Part shown: piece after piece, positions 23,214-34,127 of the stretch
Position numbering within the stretch: the first letter of the stretch is position 1
Layout: every line of letters begins with the position of its first letter
Origin: Taudactylus pleione
Taxonomy: Eukaryota > Chordata > Amphibia > Anura > Myobatrachidae
Direction of reading: 5' to 3'
DNA length: 64,000 nt
NCBI GenBank assembly: GCA_031769625.1
Contig: JAUIMM010000126.1
Coordinates: forward strand, 7,340,001-7,404,000
Made by a program: the position numbers and the translations under genes
The notes under the pieces: generated by a model
Databases searched by the model: none
What the model was told of the DNA's origin: nothing
What the model saw: only the letters and a program-made list of their open reading frames with translations

Positions 23214-24384
23214 TCAGAGTTTGGCTTGCTGAAGGGCCCTGAAGACCGCCCGAAGCTCCAATATGTTGATTGGTAGAGCCGACTCCTCTGCTGTCCACCA
23301 CCCCTGAAAGGAGTGTGGATCTGTCAATGCCCCCAACCTCAGACTGGCGTCCGTCGTCAGGATTATCCATTCCAGAATCCAAAAGGTGCGCCCCTTGGTG
23401 AGGTGACACGTCTGCAGCCACCAGGCAAGGGACAGACGCGCCACTGGAGAGAGCACCATCGATTGTGCCTTTATCTGATGGGATAATCCATTCCACCTGG
23501 AGAGTATCAATTTCTGCAGAGGCCTGGAATGAAACTGGGCGTATTCCACCATGTCGAACGTCGATACCATGGACCCCAGTACTTGCATTGCTGAGTGAAT
23601 TGGCACTCGGCGACTTTGGAGGCATCTGTGTACTCGCGTCTGCAAAGTGGATATCTTTTTTGCGGTCAGAAAGATTCTCTGCTGTTGGGAATCCAACAGA
23701 GCTCCCAGATGGAGCTCCTCTGAGATGGAGTCAGGGAGGACTTTTGTCCAATTGATCAACCATCTGTGAGCCTGATGCACAGGCACTGTCCACTGTAGAT
23801 GGTGGTGAAGTACTTCCGGAGACCCTGCCAACAATAAGAGGTTGTCCAGGTAATGCAGCAGTCGAACCCCCTGCCGTTGGTAAACTCGACGAGCTGTGGA
23901 GAGACCAAACGGCCGTGCCCGAAAGTGGAAATGTTGAAGTTGTATAGCAAAACGGAGGAAACGCTGGCGAGATGAAGCAATTGGAATATGCAGATATGCA
24001 TCCTGAATATCCATCGATACCATAAAATCCCCCGATTCCATAGCCAGTATCATTGAGCGGAAGGTTTCCAACCTGAACCGAGGTACCCTGAGGAATCTGT
24101 TCAGGGACTTGAGATTGAGGATAGGCCAATAGGATCAGTTCGGTTTCTGGACCAGAAAGAGATTGGAGTAGTGACCCGTTCCTTCTTGAGTAGACTGGAC
24201 CGGGAAGACAACTCCTGCTTGAAGCAATGATTATATGGCTTTCTGGATTTGTAATGCCTTGTCTTTGTCTGACAGAGGGCTCGTGCAGAAGATTTGCTGG
24301 GGAGGCCTTCTGTGGAAGGCAAGGGCGTACCCTTGAGAGACCACTTCTCTTACCCAAGTGTTTGTGGTGGTCTGACACCAGCAC
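23214..24384 (-). pseudogene. DIRS copy C reverse transcriptase-RNase H, YLDN active site
   Basis: An unbroken 285-codon frame at 24071-23214 runs from RT motif A ('MVSMDIQDAYLHIPI') through the catalytic box to RNase H ('LTTDASLRLGAL', 'LPINILELRAVFRALQ'). An upstream piece at 24384-24100 supplies the RT N-terminal block in another frame. The catalytic box reads HYLDNLLLL, so the second aspartate of YxDD is Asn. About 14 residues before it, the FTKVMAVMAAHLR-type segment of copy D is partly deleted. The RNase H first Asp and Glu are kept. Part of the RT palm is therefore missing and enzyme activity is unlikely. Confidence 0.85.
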
Positions 24385-24429
24385 TGGGTGAACTGAAGAA
24401 GTCTGCCTCCCACATTGGGATCCCCCAAG

Positions 24430-25715
24430 GAGAGGCCCGTCAGGCTGCTGACTTGTTTTCGGCTTTGACCACCGGACTTCTGGTACTCCAGGCCTTTTTC
24501 TTGGGCTTGGTCTTCTTTTTGAGGACTGACTGTCCAGAAAAGGGCTTACCTTGGGACCGAAAGGACGAGGCCCGGGATTTTGAAGAAGTAGATGCTGAAG
24601 GCAGACACGCCGACTTAGCTGCTACCAACGTATCCACTATCTTGTCCAGGTCAGGACCAAACAAGATCTTACCATTGTAGGGTAGACTCTCTCTAATCCT
24701 TAAACTCTGTGTCTGCTCTCCAAGAGCACAACCATAAGGTTCGGCAAGCTGACACTGCAGCAGCCGAAATCCTAGAGGATAAGAGGGTGACATCCAAAGC
24801 AGCCTTATATGTAGCTGAACCACGGAGGTTACCCACCAGAGCCACTTGATCTGTGGTAGCATCTGCCGGAAAAGACTTCTCTAGGGAGTCTGCCCAGATC
24901 TCCATAACCTTGGCCACTCAGGCAATAGCCATAGGTGGCCTGGTGACTGCCCCTGAAAGAGAAAACATTGACTTTAAACACACCTCTACCTTCCTATCCG
25001 TGGTAGACTTCAAGGATGAAATGAATGGAGTAGGTAGAGTAGCACTGTTTGATTAAGCGTGTCACACGAGAGTCCACCGCAGGAGGTGATTCCCATTTAG
25101 TGCAATGTTCCTCAGGAAAAGGATAGGCATAAGCCAGGCGTCTCTGAGGCTGAAATCGCTTCCCAGGCGTTTTCCACTCCATTTCCATGTGCTCCACTAG
25201 CTGATCCGATAAAGGAAATACTGCAGAAGTAGAACAGTGCGTGCAAGACAGCACGTATTGATTTTTGCCTTAGACTCCTCCTCACGATGAGAGGGCTCTG
25301 TCACCCGTTATCCGTGTCCTCGTCATCATTTTGTGTAGATTGGCATGACTGCATAAACCTTTTGGCCGGTCTAGGGAGTTTATAACCCCTGCAGCATAGC
25401 CCGGAGGGTAACAGAGGTATCTGTCATTGTCTGCACCTACCCATGGAGGAGGCACAGATTGAACCTGCATGTGTGAAATCTCTAAAGGCAGGCCCTGTGA
25501 GGACATAATCGCCTGCTGTGTGAACCCCATCTGGGGAAAAGCAGGAGGTGCAGCCCATGCTAAGTGACTGGGACCACCGAAGGACCTGGAGAATTATAGC
25601 ACCTCACACATAATCCCTCTGAAACCCTGTCTCTCTCACCTAGTCCTGCAGCGCATGATTTGCATGACACCAGGACTGAAGCGGGATCGTGCACATCATT
25701 CCCACTTTTAGACAT
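24430..25715 (-). pseudogene. DIRS copy C ORF1 (gag-like), frameshifted
   Basis: The start is placed at the ATG at 25715 ('MSKSGNDVHDPASVLVS') because the same start context and the following cysteines align with D' (47425) and D (50253). The first about 50 residues contain CKSC, then 14 residues, then CVRC: a paired CxxC arrangement suggesting a small zinc-binding ribbon. Further frames at 25530-25282 and 25254-24994 continue ORF1. The latter has 'LSDQLVEHMEMEWKTPGKRF', alignable with 'LSDQLVNHLAVAWKTPGKLY' in copy D. The frame is broken at least three times. The function, Gag-like binding of element RNA, is inferred from position. Confidence 0.68.
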
Positions 25716-25891
25716 AGCAATGAGGGAAGTGTACACTGTTTGACAAACCACACAATAAATGTATATATTTAAATATGTACATAGCGGGGATATTGTCATT
25801 AAAAATCTAAATATCCCCTGCGAGCTGGACCAATAATAATCTCGGCAGTACCACGATTATTAGTACTTATAGCCCTAGCACTTGCCATCAT

Positions 25892-25922
25892 GGTTTTTTT
25901 TTTTTTTTTTTTTTTTTTTTTG
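25892..25922. repeat. poly(T) tract
   Basis: About 30 consecutive T residues next to the truncated 5' side of DIRS copy C. Confidence 0.9.
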
Positions 25923-26167
25923 TTTCTTGCAAAAGTGTTAGGTGAGCACAGCTTGTGTGAGTGACCTGTCCGACACAAACCAGTTGTTGATTGGTACCTG
26001 GTTTGAAGATAGGTGACGTGAGGTTGACATTGTATGTATATTAAATGTTCCTATTTAAGCGCCACATATGGTTATTAAATAGAAAAGCTCTTGTCTAAAA
26101 AACGTAAAATCACACGATGTTGTTAGATGTGCAGGTAATTAAATGAAATTCCCCATAATCATATATA

Positions 26168-26502
26168 GGGGGGAATTCAGTTTAGACCTGATAACTTTGC
26201 ACAAATGAAAATGGAAGGTATCCTTTGGCTTTATTTCCAGAGGCTATCCAGTTGGACTTTTTCACCTGATCCCAATTTTAATGTGTTCTAAAGCGACCTT
26301 AAGTGCACTTTAACGCATAGCCCATGAAAAATTCATAGACCTATGCGTTAACTGGGTGTTATCACTCATTATCTGCATACTTATCTGGGATTTCTGTTTC
26401 TGGTTTTATGAAATCCAAAAAGAAATCCCCTTTAAGTTGGAATAATTGAATAGCCCCCAGCGATCAATTAGCACTGTTAACGGGGCTAATTGAATTCCTC
26501 CC
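26168..26502. mobile_element. palindromic MITE, GGGGGAATTCAGTTTAGACC ends
   Basis: The left end GGGGGAATTCAGTTTAG pairs with the right end CTAATTGAATTCCTCCC. Internal inverted words (TGCGTTAA / TTAACGCAT near 26310-26350) support a foldback. No coding capacity. Confidence 0.6.
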
Positions 26503-27826
26503 ATTGTAATGAAATCACTTAACTGCTAAAATGGTTCATGTTAAAATAAATAGACCATCTCCCAAATCTTTCCAAGACTGAAATGACATTCTTATGCATT
26601 GTGACTTTTACATTCTGTTTCTTGACATGCATGTTGAATTTGAGCCATATTCTTTAATCTATTAAATTACTATTTACCACTTTAAATTTGTACTATACTT
26701 TCTCGCCCAATCAAGATCTTAACACCAAGCATTGTTCAGTTATTGAACTATTGATAATGAGTTGTCAAGTTCATTAATGTTTTCTTAGCATTCTAAAACC
26801 AGTGTTCTAATTACATTTTATTTGCACAAAAAACATGTCATTTATTTTTGTAAGCTAAGGAAAGCCTCGTAAAACAATCCACTAAAAGAGGGCATCAAAT
26901 CTAACATCTCAGTGAATGTATGTTGGTAGATCAAAGGGTGCAGTTTTTTCCCCCCACCTATTTCCCTCTTTAGTAAGTGTAAGTTCACACCAACATCTCA
27001 CCTTCCAGCTCTGTAATATGGCAGCTCGTTGCCGTCCTACAATATTACATTCTGTTGTGATTCCGGTTAGCTTTTGATAGTTATCTTGACTGAGTAAGTT
27101 TAGTTATAGAAAAGTGGGTGGAGATGATGTAGAATACAGGAATGTTAAATCTAGAAATCTGTAAGATCTCTAAAGTAGCCAGGGAAAATGTGCATCCATT
27201 GACTCCAAAAAGTTAGGCAACTGAAGTAAATTGACTTTCTCTTGAAATAACTAAAGGACTACTCTTGTCTTTACAGCTTGGAACCGTTATTAATTGCTTT
27301 GTGACAGGGGAGGGAAAAAATTGTTCTGCTGGTTATTCTAACTGCCTTCAATAAACTATACTTTTCATATTTGTATTTTGACTTGGCATGTTACTACTTT
27401 GTATGTTTCTCTAGGGTTGCAGAAATTGCCTGCACAGTAACAAATATTGGGAAAATTATTTCTCCTATTTTTTTTTTTTTTTTTAATGCCAATTTTCTTT
27501 AACATACTCTAAAAAAAAAAAAAAAAAAGGAAACTGTGGGCTGAACAGGACTGCTACATGGTTGGATGTAAACTGTGATGCAGTATAAAGGTCACATTCT
27601 GCCCTATGTTTCTTGGAATGCCCTTCTGATCTAGATTTGCTATATTTCCATTGTCCATGAGGGCTTCAATCCCCTTTTAAATGCAGACTGTTCTTTTTAA
27701 ATAGCTACATAGGCTATAATCTTTAATATCGTAATACTATGTGGTTGTTTTTATCTATTATAATGTGTGTGTATATACACACACAAAGTATTAGCAGTCT
27801 CAAACTGCCATGTTTCTTTACTTTAG
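26503..27826 (+). other. ELAVL intron, upstream part
   Basis: Complex, mostly single-copy-looking sequence. There are T and A runs at 27468-27484 and 27511-27528. From about 27811 the splice acceptor tract leads into the exon. No repeat family recognised. Confidence 0.5.
27812..27826 (+). promoter_or_regulatory. splice acceptor of the ELAVL exon
   Basis: The pyrimidine-rich tract TTTCTTTACTTTAG directly precedes the first exon codon, GTG. Confidence 0.9.
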
Positions 27827-27986
<160 letters not shown>

Positions 27987-29061
27987 AGCTGTGTATGCCA
28001 GTATTTATTTTATTTTCTGGTTTTATGCTGCTAAATTGTGAAATCAAACAGCAATCTTGTCTCCAGTACATATCAAAGGTGGTGATGATATGTGGCCCAG
28101 AAACTGCAATTTTCTGCTGGAATTGTTCATAAATATTCATGGATAAAAATAGATTATTGAATGTAGTGAACCAGTCTGAGTCATTTCCACCCTGAAGGTA
28201 CAGGTTTGGAAGCAGCTTCATGACTTGTAATAAATTTACAGCTGCTATAATCTTCGTTTCTAAGCTGCTTCATGGAAATGCTCCCCCTGCTCCTTCTAAA
28301 ATGCTAATAAATTTTTTTTTTTTTTTATTATTTTTTTATGGAGAATGAAATTTTATGCTGAAAAGCACAGCTGGCTCTTAAAGGCAAAGATTAGACCCAA
28401 GGCCCAGGCTGGTAATTGGTTAAAATAGATTTTGTGTATTCTCTATTAAACACTGGAAATTTTAAAGAATTAGACATGTCAACATGTGTGGGTTTTGTAG
28501 ACAATTCCAGTTCAGCATATTTGCAGTCATTTGAGAAAAGAACTTTGCATAGCTATGCACCTGTTTGTCAAAGTATTTTCAAGTTGCATGTTTAACAGTG
28601 TTTCTGCTATAGGCATGTTGAACTGTGCTGCGTCACTAATAAAAATGCAGTAAGGTTGTATTAGTTAATTATTCTATATTGAAATCTAGATGGTGGGCAA
28701 GCATTGTTATAGATTTAGTATATTTTTATTATTTGGGCTACATTATGAAGTGCTCTTCACTGTCCTGACCTCACTAAATTAATATTATATTATATACATC
28801 ACTATATATTAAACCTATTGACAAGGGATATAGTTGTCGATAATTTGCATTAGTGTGAGGTACTGTAATGCAACAAAGTTTATGAATAAAGTAACTAATC
28901 GTTAAATTGTATTTCTCCTGTGATGTTTTTTGCATATGTTTTATTTATTTTATTGGTTCCCTGTTACCATTACGTAATTTCCCCTTAAAGCTTGGGGTCC
29001 TGTCTCAGTAAAAAGTAGGTGCGAACTGAACTGTAGTGTAGGCCATATACTGTACTACATA
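27987..29061 (+). other. ELAVL intron, downstream part, possibly conserved non-coding
   Basis: About 1 kb of complex sequence with no visible transposon. Only a T run at 28311-28337 is low complexity. A minus-strand frame over the exon is an antisense artefact. The balance of composition and the lack of insertions next to a neuronal ELAVL exon suggest constraint. Confidence 0.45.
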
Positions 29062-29420
29062 CAGTCAGGTGCATAAATATTGGGACATTGACAGAATTTT
29101 CATATTTTGCCCTCTATTCACCACCACAATGGCTTTGAAATGAAATAAACAAGATGTGCTTTAACTGCAGACTTTCAGATTTAATTTGAGGGTAATTACA
29201 TCCAAATCAGGTGAACGGTGTAGGAATTACAACGGTTTCTATATGTGCCTCCCACTTTTTAAGGGGCCAAAAGTAATGGGACTATCAACTCAAAAGTTAT
29301 TTCATGGACAGGTGTGGACTATTCCCTCATTATTTCATTATCATTTAAGCAGGTAAAAGGTCTGGAGTTGATTCTAGGTGTGACATTTGCATTTGGAATC
29401 AGTTGCTGTCGACTCTCAAT

Positions 29421-30990
29421 ATGAGATCCAAAGAGCTTTCACTATCAGTGAAGCAAGCCATCATTAGGCTGAAAAATCAAAACAAACCCATCAGAGAGAT
29501 AGCAAAAACATTGTGTGGCCAAATCAACTGTTTTGGAACATTCTTAAAAAGAAAACGCACCGGAGAGCGCAGCAAAACCAAAAGACCCGGAAGACCACGG
29601 AAAACAACTGTGGTGGATGACAGAAGAATTATTTCCCTGGTGAAGAAAAACCCCTTCACAACAGTTGGCCAAATCAAGAACACTCTCCAGGAGGTAGGTG
29701 TATACGTGTCAGTCAACAATCAAGAGAAGGCTTCACAAGAGTGAATATAGGGCCTGATTCAGAGCCGGATGCTCTGACCAGAGCGCTCGCTCTGAATCAG
29801 GGCCCTCCTCCATTAAAATGGAGTGTCCTCCTGGACGCTCGTATAGCTGTGGGTGACCACCCACAGCATATACGAGCATCCAAAAAGATGGTCGCGATGG
29901 TCTTGACCATCGCGACCATCGGACTTGCGACGGAAAATTTCCCAGTCACAAGTCCTGGAGTGATTTTGGCTCTATCAGAGCCAAAATCACTCCCACTGAC
30001 ATCACTAGTGATGTCAGTGGGGCCGGCTTCAGACGGTAGGCGTTCCCATGGGAACGCCTCCGTCTGGCAGGCACGCCCACCAAAGGGGGTGTGCTGTCAG
30101 TCACCATCGACAGCACGCCCCCTTTGGTGCGAGACCCGGAGAGACAGCTTGGCTGTCGCAGTCCGGGTCTCGCGCATGCGCACGACGGAGCTCCCTCCGT
30201 CGTGCACATGCGCAGTGGGGAACATCGACCCACTTGCGAGCGTACTGCAGCTTGCGAGTGGGTCTGAATGACCCCTATAGAGGGTTCACCATAAGATGTA
30301 AACAATTGGTGAGCCTCAAAAACAGGAAGACCAGATTAGAGTTTGCCAAACATCTAAAAAAGCCATTACAGTTCTGGAACAACATCCTATGGACAGATGA
30401 GACAAAGATCAACTTGTACCAGAGTGATGGGAAGAGAAGAGTATGGAGAAGGAAAGGAACTGCTCATGATCCAAAAACATACCACCTCATCAGTGAAGCA
30501 TGGTTGTGGTAGTGTCGTGGCGTGGGCATGTATGGCTGCCAATGGAACTGGTTCCCTTGTATTTATTGATGATGTGACTGCTGACAAAAGCAGCAGAATT
30601 AATTCTGAAGGGTTTCGGGCAATATTATATGCTCAATATTATATGCTATATTCAGTCAAATGCTTCAGAACCTATTGGACGGCGCTACACAGTGCAGATG
30701 GACAATGACCCGAAGCATACTGCAAAAGCAACCAAAGCGTTTTTTAAGGCTAAAAAGTGGAATGTAATGCAATGGTCAAGTTAATCCCCTGACCTGAATC
30801 CGATTGAGCATGCATTTCACTTGATGAAGACAAAACTGTAGGGAAAATGCCCCAAGAACAAGTAGGAACTGAAGACATTTGCAGTAGAGGCCTGGCAGAG
30901 CATCACCAGGGATGAAACCCAGTGTCTGGTGATGTCTTTGCGTTCCAGACTTGAGGCTGTAATTGCCTGCAAAGTATTTGCAACAAAGTA
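29421..30990 (+). pseudogene. Tc1 transposase, interrupted by a MITE and frameshifts
   Basis: The start is at 29421 ('MRSKELSLSVKQAIIRLKNQ'), giving the Tc1 paired-like helix-turn-helix. 'RSKTKRPGRPRKTTVVDDRR' contains the GRPR AT-hook-like motif, and the domain runs to about 29743, where the MITE splits the gene. After the MITE, the catalytic DDE domain is readable: 'WNNILWTDETKINLY' (first D), 'MDNDPKHTAK' near 30700 (second D) and 'SPDLNPIEHAFHLMK' near 30790 (final E position). Between these lie frameshifts and stops (TAG near 30841, TAA near 30782). It is a cut-and-paste transposase inserting at TA; this copy is inactive. Confidence 0.88.
29751..30275. mobile_element. GC-rich palindromic MITE nested in the Tc1 transposase
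   Basis: The ends are GGCCTGATTCAGAGCC and, inverted, GGGGTCATTCAGACCC. TATAG is duplicated on both sides (29746-29750 and 30276-30280), so the unsplit transposase sequence GAATATAGAGGG is recovered exactly. The body is a chain of smaller palindromes: ATGGTCGCGATGG..., CGTTCCCATGGGAACG, and inverted GCGAGACCCGG / CCGGGTCTCGC. Relatives are at about 41950-42355 and 19560. Confidence 0.9.
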
Positions 30991-31249
30991 TTAAAAAGTG
31001 AAAGTTAGTTTTATGATTGTTTAGTTTGTCCCATTACTTTTGGCCCCTTTAAAAAGTGGGAGGCACATATAGAAATTTTTGTAATTCCTACACCGTTCAC
31101 CTGATTTGGATGTAGTTACCCTCAAATTAAATCTGAAAGTCTGCAGTTAAAGCACATTTTGTTTGTTTCATTTCAAAGCCATTGTGGTGGTGAATAAAGG
31201 CAAAAATATGAAAATTCTGTCAATGTCCCAATATTTATGCATCTGACTG

Positions 31250-31557
31250 TAGATCTGCTTAGCTGCAGTAGTTTTATACAACAATTACAAGTAGCTTCAT
31301 ATAGTTAGAATTATCAGGCTTCCCATGGAGGTGCAAATAGCTCCATGTCTAAGTTGTCTGACTGCAATGTGTAAGGTTGTGGTTTCAAGTACTAGGAATG
31401 ACATTACTGAGAAATGTATTTAAGTAAGAAGGTTGTGACCAGTTGCACACACAACTCACTACATCACTGATAGCTCTCAAGTTAATGCATATGGTTAGAG
31501 GATTTTTGTTGAAATCCCTTTCTTTGAGTGTTCTGCAAGTTATCTTGATGGAAGATG
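31250..31557. other. ELAVL intron, no recognised feature
   Basis: Non-repetitive sequence with no gene signal. Confidence 0.35.
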
Positions 31558-31891
31558 GACAGTCAATAGGTCGAAACCAGATTGTCGGCAGGCAATAGGT
31601 CGACTAAGAAATGGTCTACAGGTTCAAATTGTCGACACAAGTTTAAAATCCATGGACATACTTTTTTAGGGTTAGGCTGCCGGAGGGGACAGTTAGGGTT
31701 AGGCACAAGGAGGATGGTTAGAGATATGCACTAGAAGGAGGGTTAGTATTTGTGTTAAATTACAAAATAAAGTCAAGCATTTTTGTGTCAACCATTTGAA
31801 CCTGTCCACCTTTTAACCCTGTCGACCATTTGTCAGTCGACCGTTTGACCATGTTAACCTGTTACCTGACAACCATCTGGTGTCGACCTAT
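31558..31891. mobile_element. palindromic MITE with TAGGTCGAC motifs at its ends
   Basis: The left part CAATAGGTCGAAACCAGATT and the right part (reverse complement AATAGGTCGACACCAGATGG) are inverted repeats. GTCGAC recurs several times near both ends, and the middle is G-rich (GGGTTAGG). Confidence 0.6.
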
Positions 31892-31939
31892 TATATCACA
31901 CCAGTTGTGAAAGTAAGTGTAGGTGTTCTATAGGGTTGT

Positions 31940-32640
31940 AATTATGAGGTCTCAATCCTGACACAGGAATCCTGGCAAGGGATTTAACATAAGCGTCGAC
32001 GTACCGACGCCTAAGTTAATTCCAATGCCGACAGGACGCCAGACCGATCGTCCACAGCCGGGGGGTAAGTATACACTTAGCCGGGGATGGGGGGGGGTTA
32101 GGGACCCCCGGCAGACTTAGGGTTAGGCACCACCCTGGGTAGGGTTAGGCTAGGGGAAGGGGGGGGTAGGTTTAGGCCAGAGGTTCCCAAACTTTTTTGA
32201 ATCACAGCAACCTAGAGTATCAGTATTGTTTTCACTGCACCCTTAAGCCAGAAGTTTTGTTGAGAAATTTAGAAACAAATGTAGTGTAGTCATCCTTAGG
32301 CTCAGTTATGTGGTGGGGGGCAGGTTTGTGCTTCTGTTTGTCCACATATTTACATTACATTGACTGTGAAGAATTTGATTTGGTGGTGGACCACCAACCT
32401 GAAGCACCCCTGTAAGTGTCCCAAGGCACCCCAGGATGCCATGGCACACAGTTTGGGAATCACTGGTTTAGGCACTAAGGGGGGGAGGTTAGGGTCAGGC
32501 ACTAACGGGGGAGGGAGGTTAGGGTTAGGCACCCCTAAGGGAGGGGGATATAGTATACTTACCTGCGCTTTTGGGATTTCGAACCATCGGGTTGCTGGCG
32601 TTGGGATTTGAACCGCCGGGTTGTAGTCCATTGATTCATA
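31940..32640. mobile_element. G-rich GTTAGGGTTAGGCAC foldback element, split by a hAT insertion
   Basis: GTTAGGGTTAGGCAC and shortened versions repeat between about 32095 and 32540, flanked by loosely inverted GC-rich ends. It resembles the interior of the MITE at 8017. The hAT element at 32178-32465 interrupts it. Confidence 0.45.
32178..32465. mobile_element. hAT-type MITE with perfect 8-bp target duplication
   Basis: The ends CAGAGGTTCCCAAACTTTTT and, inverted, CAGTGATTCCCAAACTGTG are typical hAT termini. GTTTAGGC is duplicated exactly at 32170-32177 and 32466-32473. The 288-bp body includes the GTGGTGGACCACC palindrome and no transposase. Confidence 0.93.
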
Positions 32641-33311
32641 CTGATTCGGTTCTATAAATGTGTATGTGGACCCCTGCGTCCAATGTGGGGGTGGATACAG
32701 GTGCCCTCTCTGTATAATCTGTGTACAGGGCCCCACAATTTCTGATGGCAGCCCTGTGTGTGTTTATATATGTATACTATCTAAATAATCTACTGTATGG
32801 TATCTATTTTTTTTTCTGTTAGGCCATATACAATAAAAAATGGTTTTCCAAAAAAAAACAACTCCTTGGTCATTTTGTGTATATTTTGTGTATATTTTAT
32901 GTGCATTTTTAGAATAACGATGAATGGTATTTTTGGAAAATTCAAAAGCCTTTGGAAAAAAAAAAAGGTATAATATTACTACTGCATAAAGTGTTAATTG
33001 GTGTTGGCATGTGATCAGCCCATTAATTGCCAAAAAGGCAGGAAAAAACACCACAGTGGTGGAGTAAGAGCTTTGCCAAATAAAAATAGGTTCCTAGTCT
33101 GTATAGTTATTTGAGCGCATATGTTTTCTTTCATTGGTTTGTTTGCTATATGTGTTAAGTAAAGCTGAAGGCATCAGTGGTGCTTTTGTGACTTAAAAAT
33201 GTAATTTCCCCTTTCGTCCTATATGCGAGACACTGGAAACAGTGGGTTAAGTGGTAAGGCTGAGTAGGCACTAAATAGTTAATTCTATTTTAGGCTTTTT
33301 TTTTTTTTTGC
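32641..33311. other. intronic stretch; segment 33225-33295 matches a DIRS-beta end
   Basis: No gene. The last about 75 bases (TGAGTAGGCACTAAATAGTTAATTC) are the inverse of the segment near 55905-55985, which lies by a DIRS-beta terminus. Confidence 0.4.
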
Positions 33312-33440
33312 AGTTGGTGCCTGCAGGAGGCACAAAGATGTTAGGAGGCTTTGGTTTTATTTAGTATTTTACCCGAACACCTCAGCTCCCTTATGGAACA
33401 CTGTGTGCTCACAGAGCGGTGTTGTCCGCCATATGGCTGC

Positions 33441-34127
33441 CACAAAAAAACTATATAAATAAACTGAGGCTTGTGACCAGTGCTACTACAACTCAGTGGA
33501 CATTGCTGCTCACCGCGACTACCCACTTATACGCAGAGAGGTGTTGGCTCACACTAGAGCATAACCAGCCGGCAGCCAAGATGTGGAGCAGTGCGGTGGA
33601 ACCAACATTGCTGATGGAGACGTGAGACCTCAACTAGATTGCAGCGTTGGTCAGGTACTACCTACCACGTGGGGACTCCTGCTGCCTATTCCATCGCTGT
33701 GTGGTTGTCATCCCAGTGGATTATTCTTGGTACACCTAGCGCTTTGTATTTTCCGACTAAACAAGGAAAGCTCCGGCGCAATTAAAGTACCAGCAAAATT
33801 CCGGTATGCATCAGCCCATTTACTGGATACCAAACATCAAATGTGTTATGAAGCGGTGAGCATTTGAACTCAATTGTCTATATTCTGACTCAACCCAAGA
33901 CATTTTATACATGGGGATCTATTGTATCATTATATAAATTTGTTTTTGCCAGTCTCAAGAGTTACGAGAATTGTAGCATTGTGCGAAATACATTCTTTTC
34001 AGAGATGTAATTTATATGTATTTTATTGCGTAAGGTTTTTTTTTTATGATTCAGAGAAGCTTGTTATTTAGATCAATCAGGCATGCCTAATTACACAGTA
34101 ACAGCAGCACAACTTATTTTCTTTTTT
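33441..34127. mobile_element. unclassified insertion with 14-bp target duplication
   Basis: CGCCATATGGCTGC occurs exactly on both sides (33427-33440 and 34128-34141). The inverted terminus of the same element (near 41920) has this word only once in uninterrupted context. The 687-bp insert therefore entered with a 14-bp duplication, a size typical of target-primed retrotransposons. The body has no RT motif. Confidence 0.75.

Larger units (their letters stand above)
20881..25860 (-). mobile_element. DIRS retrotransposon copy C (family delta), minus strand
   Basis: Gene order on the minus strand is ORF1 (from 25715), RT-RNase H (to 23214), methyltransferase-like region, recombinase (to about 21250), ICR (21183-21292) and right terminal repeat (20881-21000). 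The right end carries GGGCACCACGCAGTT and TTTTTCTCCCAGG, matching the copy D termini (GGGCACCATGCAGTT). No left terminal repeat was found near 25.8-26 kb, so the 5' end is truncated or replaced; a 30-base T run lies at 25892. A foldback MITE interrupts it at about 22838-23137. It is less decayed than A or B but has frameshifts and an RT active-site change. Confidence 0.85.
29062..31249 (+). mobile_element. Tc1-like transposon with about 190-bp inverted repeats
   Basis: The element starts CAGTCAGGTGCATAAATATT and ends with its inverse, AATATTTATGCATCTGACTG. It is flanked by TA at 29060-29061 and 31250-31251. Inverted repeats extend about 210 bp inward (through CCTCCCACTTTTTAAGGGGCC and its complement). 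Without the nested MITE (29751-30275) the length is about 1.66 kb, the usual Tc1 size. It lies in sense orientation in the ELAVL intron. Confidence 0.93.

Noticed and set aside
29741..30512. Long plus-strand frames (176 and 154 codons) in the middle of the Tc1 element
   Set aside because: They mostly translate the inserted GC-rich MITE. Only the last part overlaps real transposase sequence.
32090..32540. Interstitial telomere-like repeats (TTAGGGTTAGG)
   Set aside because: The words are part of a longer GTTAGGGTTAGGCAC repeat with variable spacing inside a foldback element, not tandem TTAGGG.
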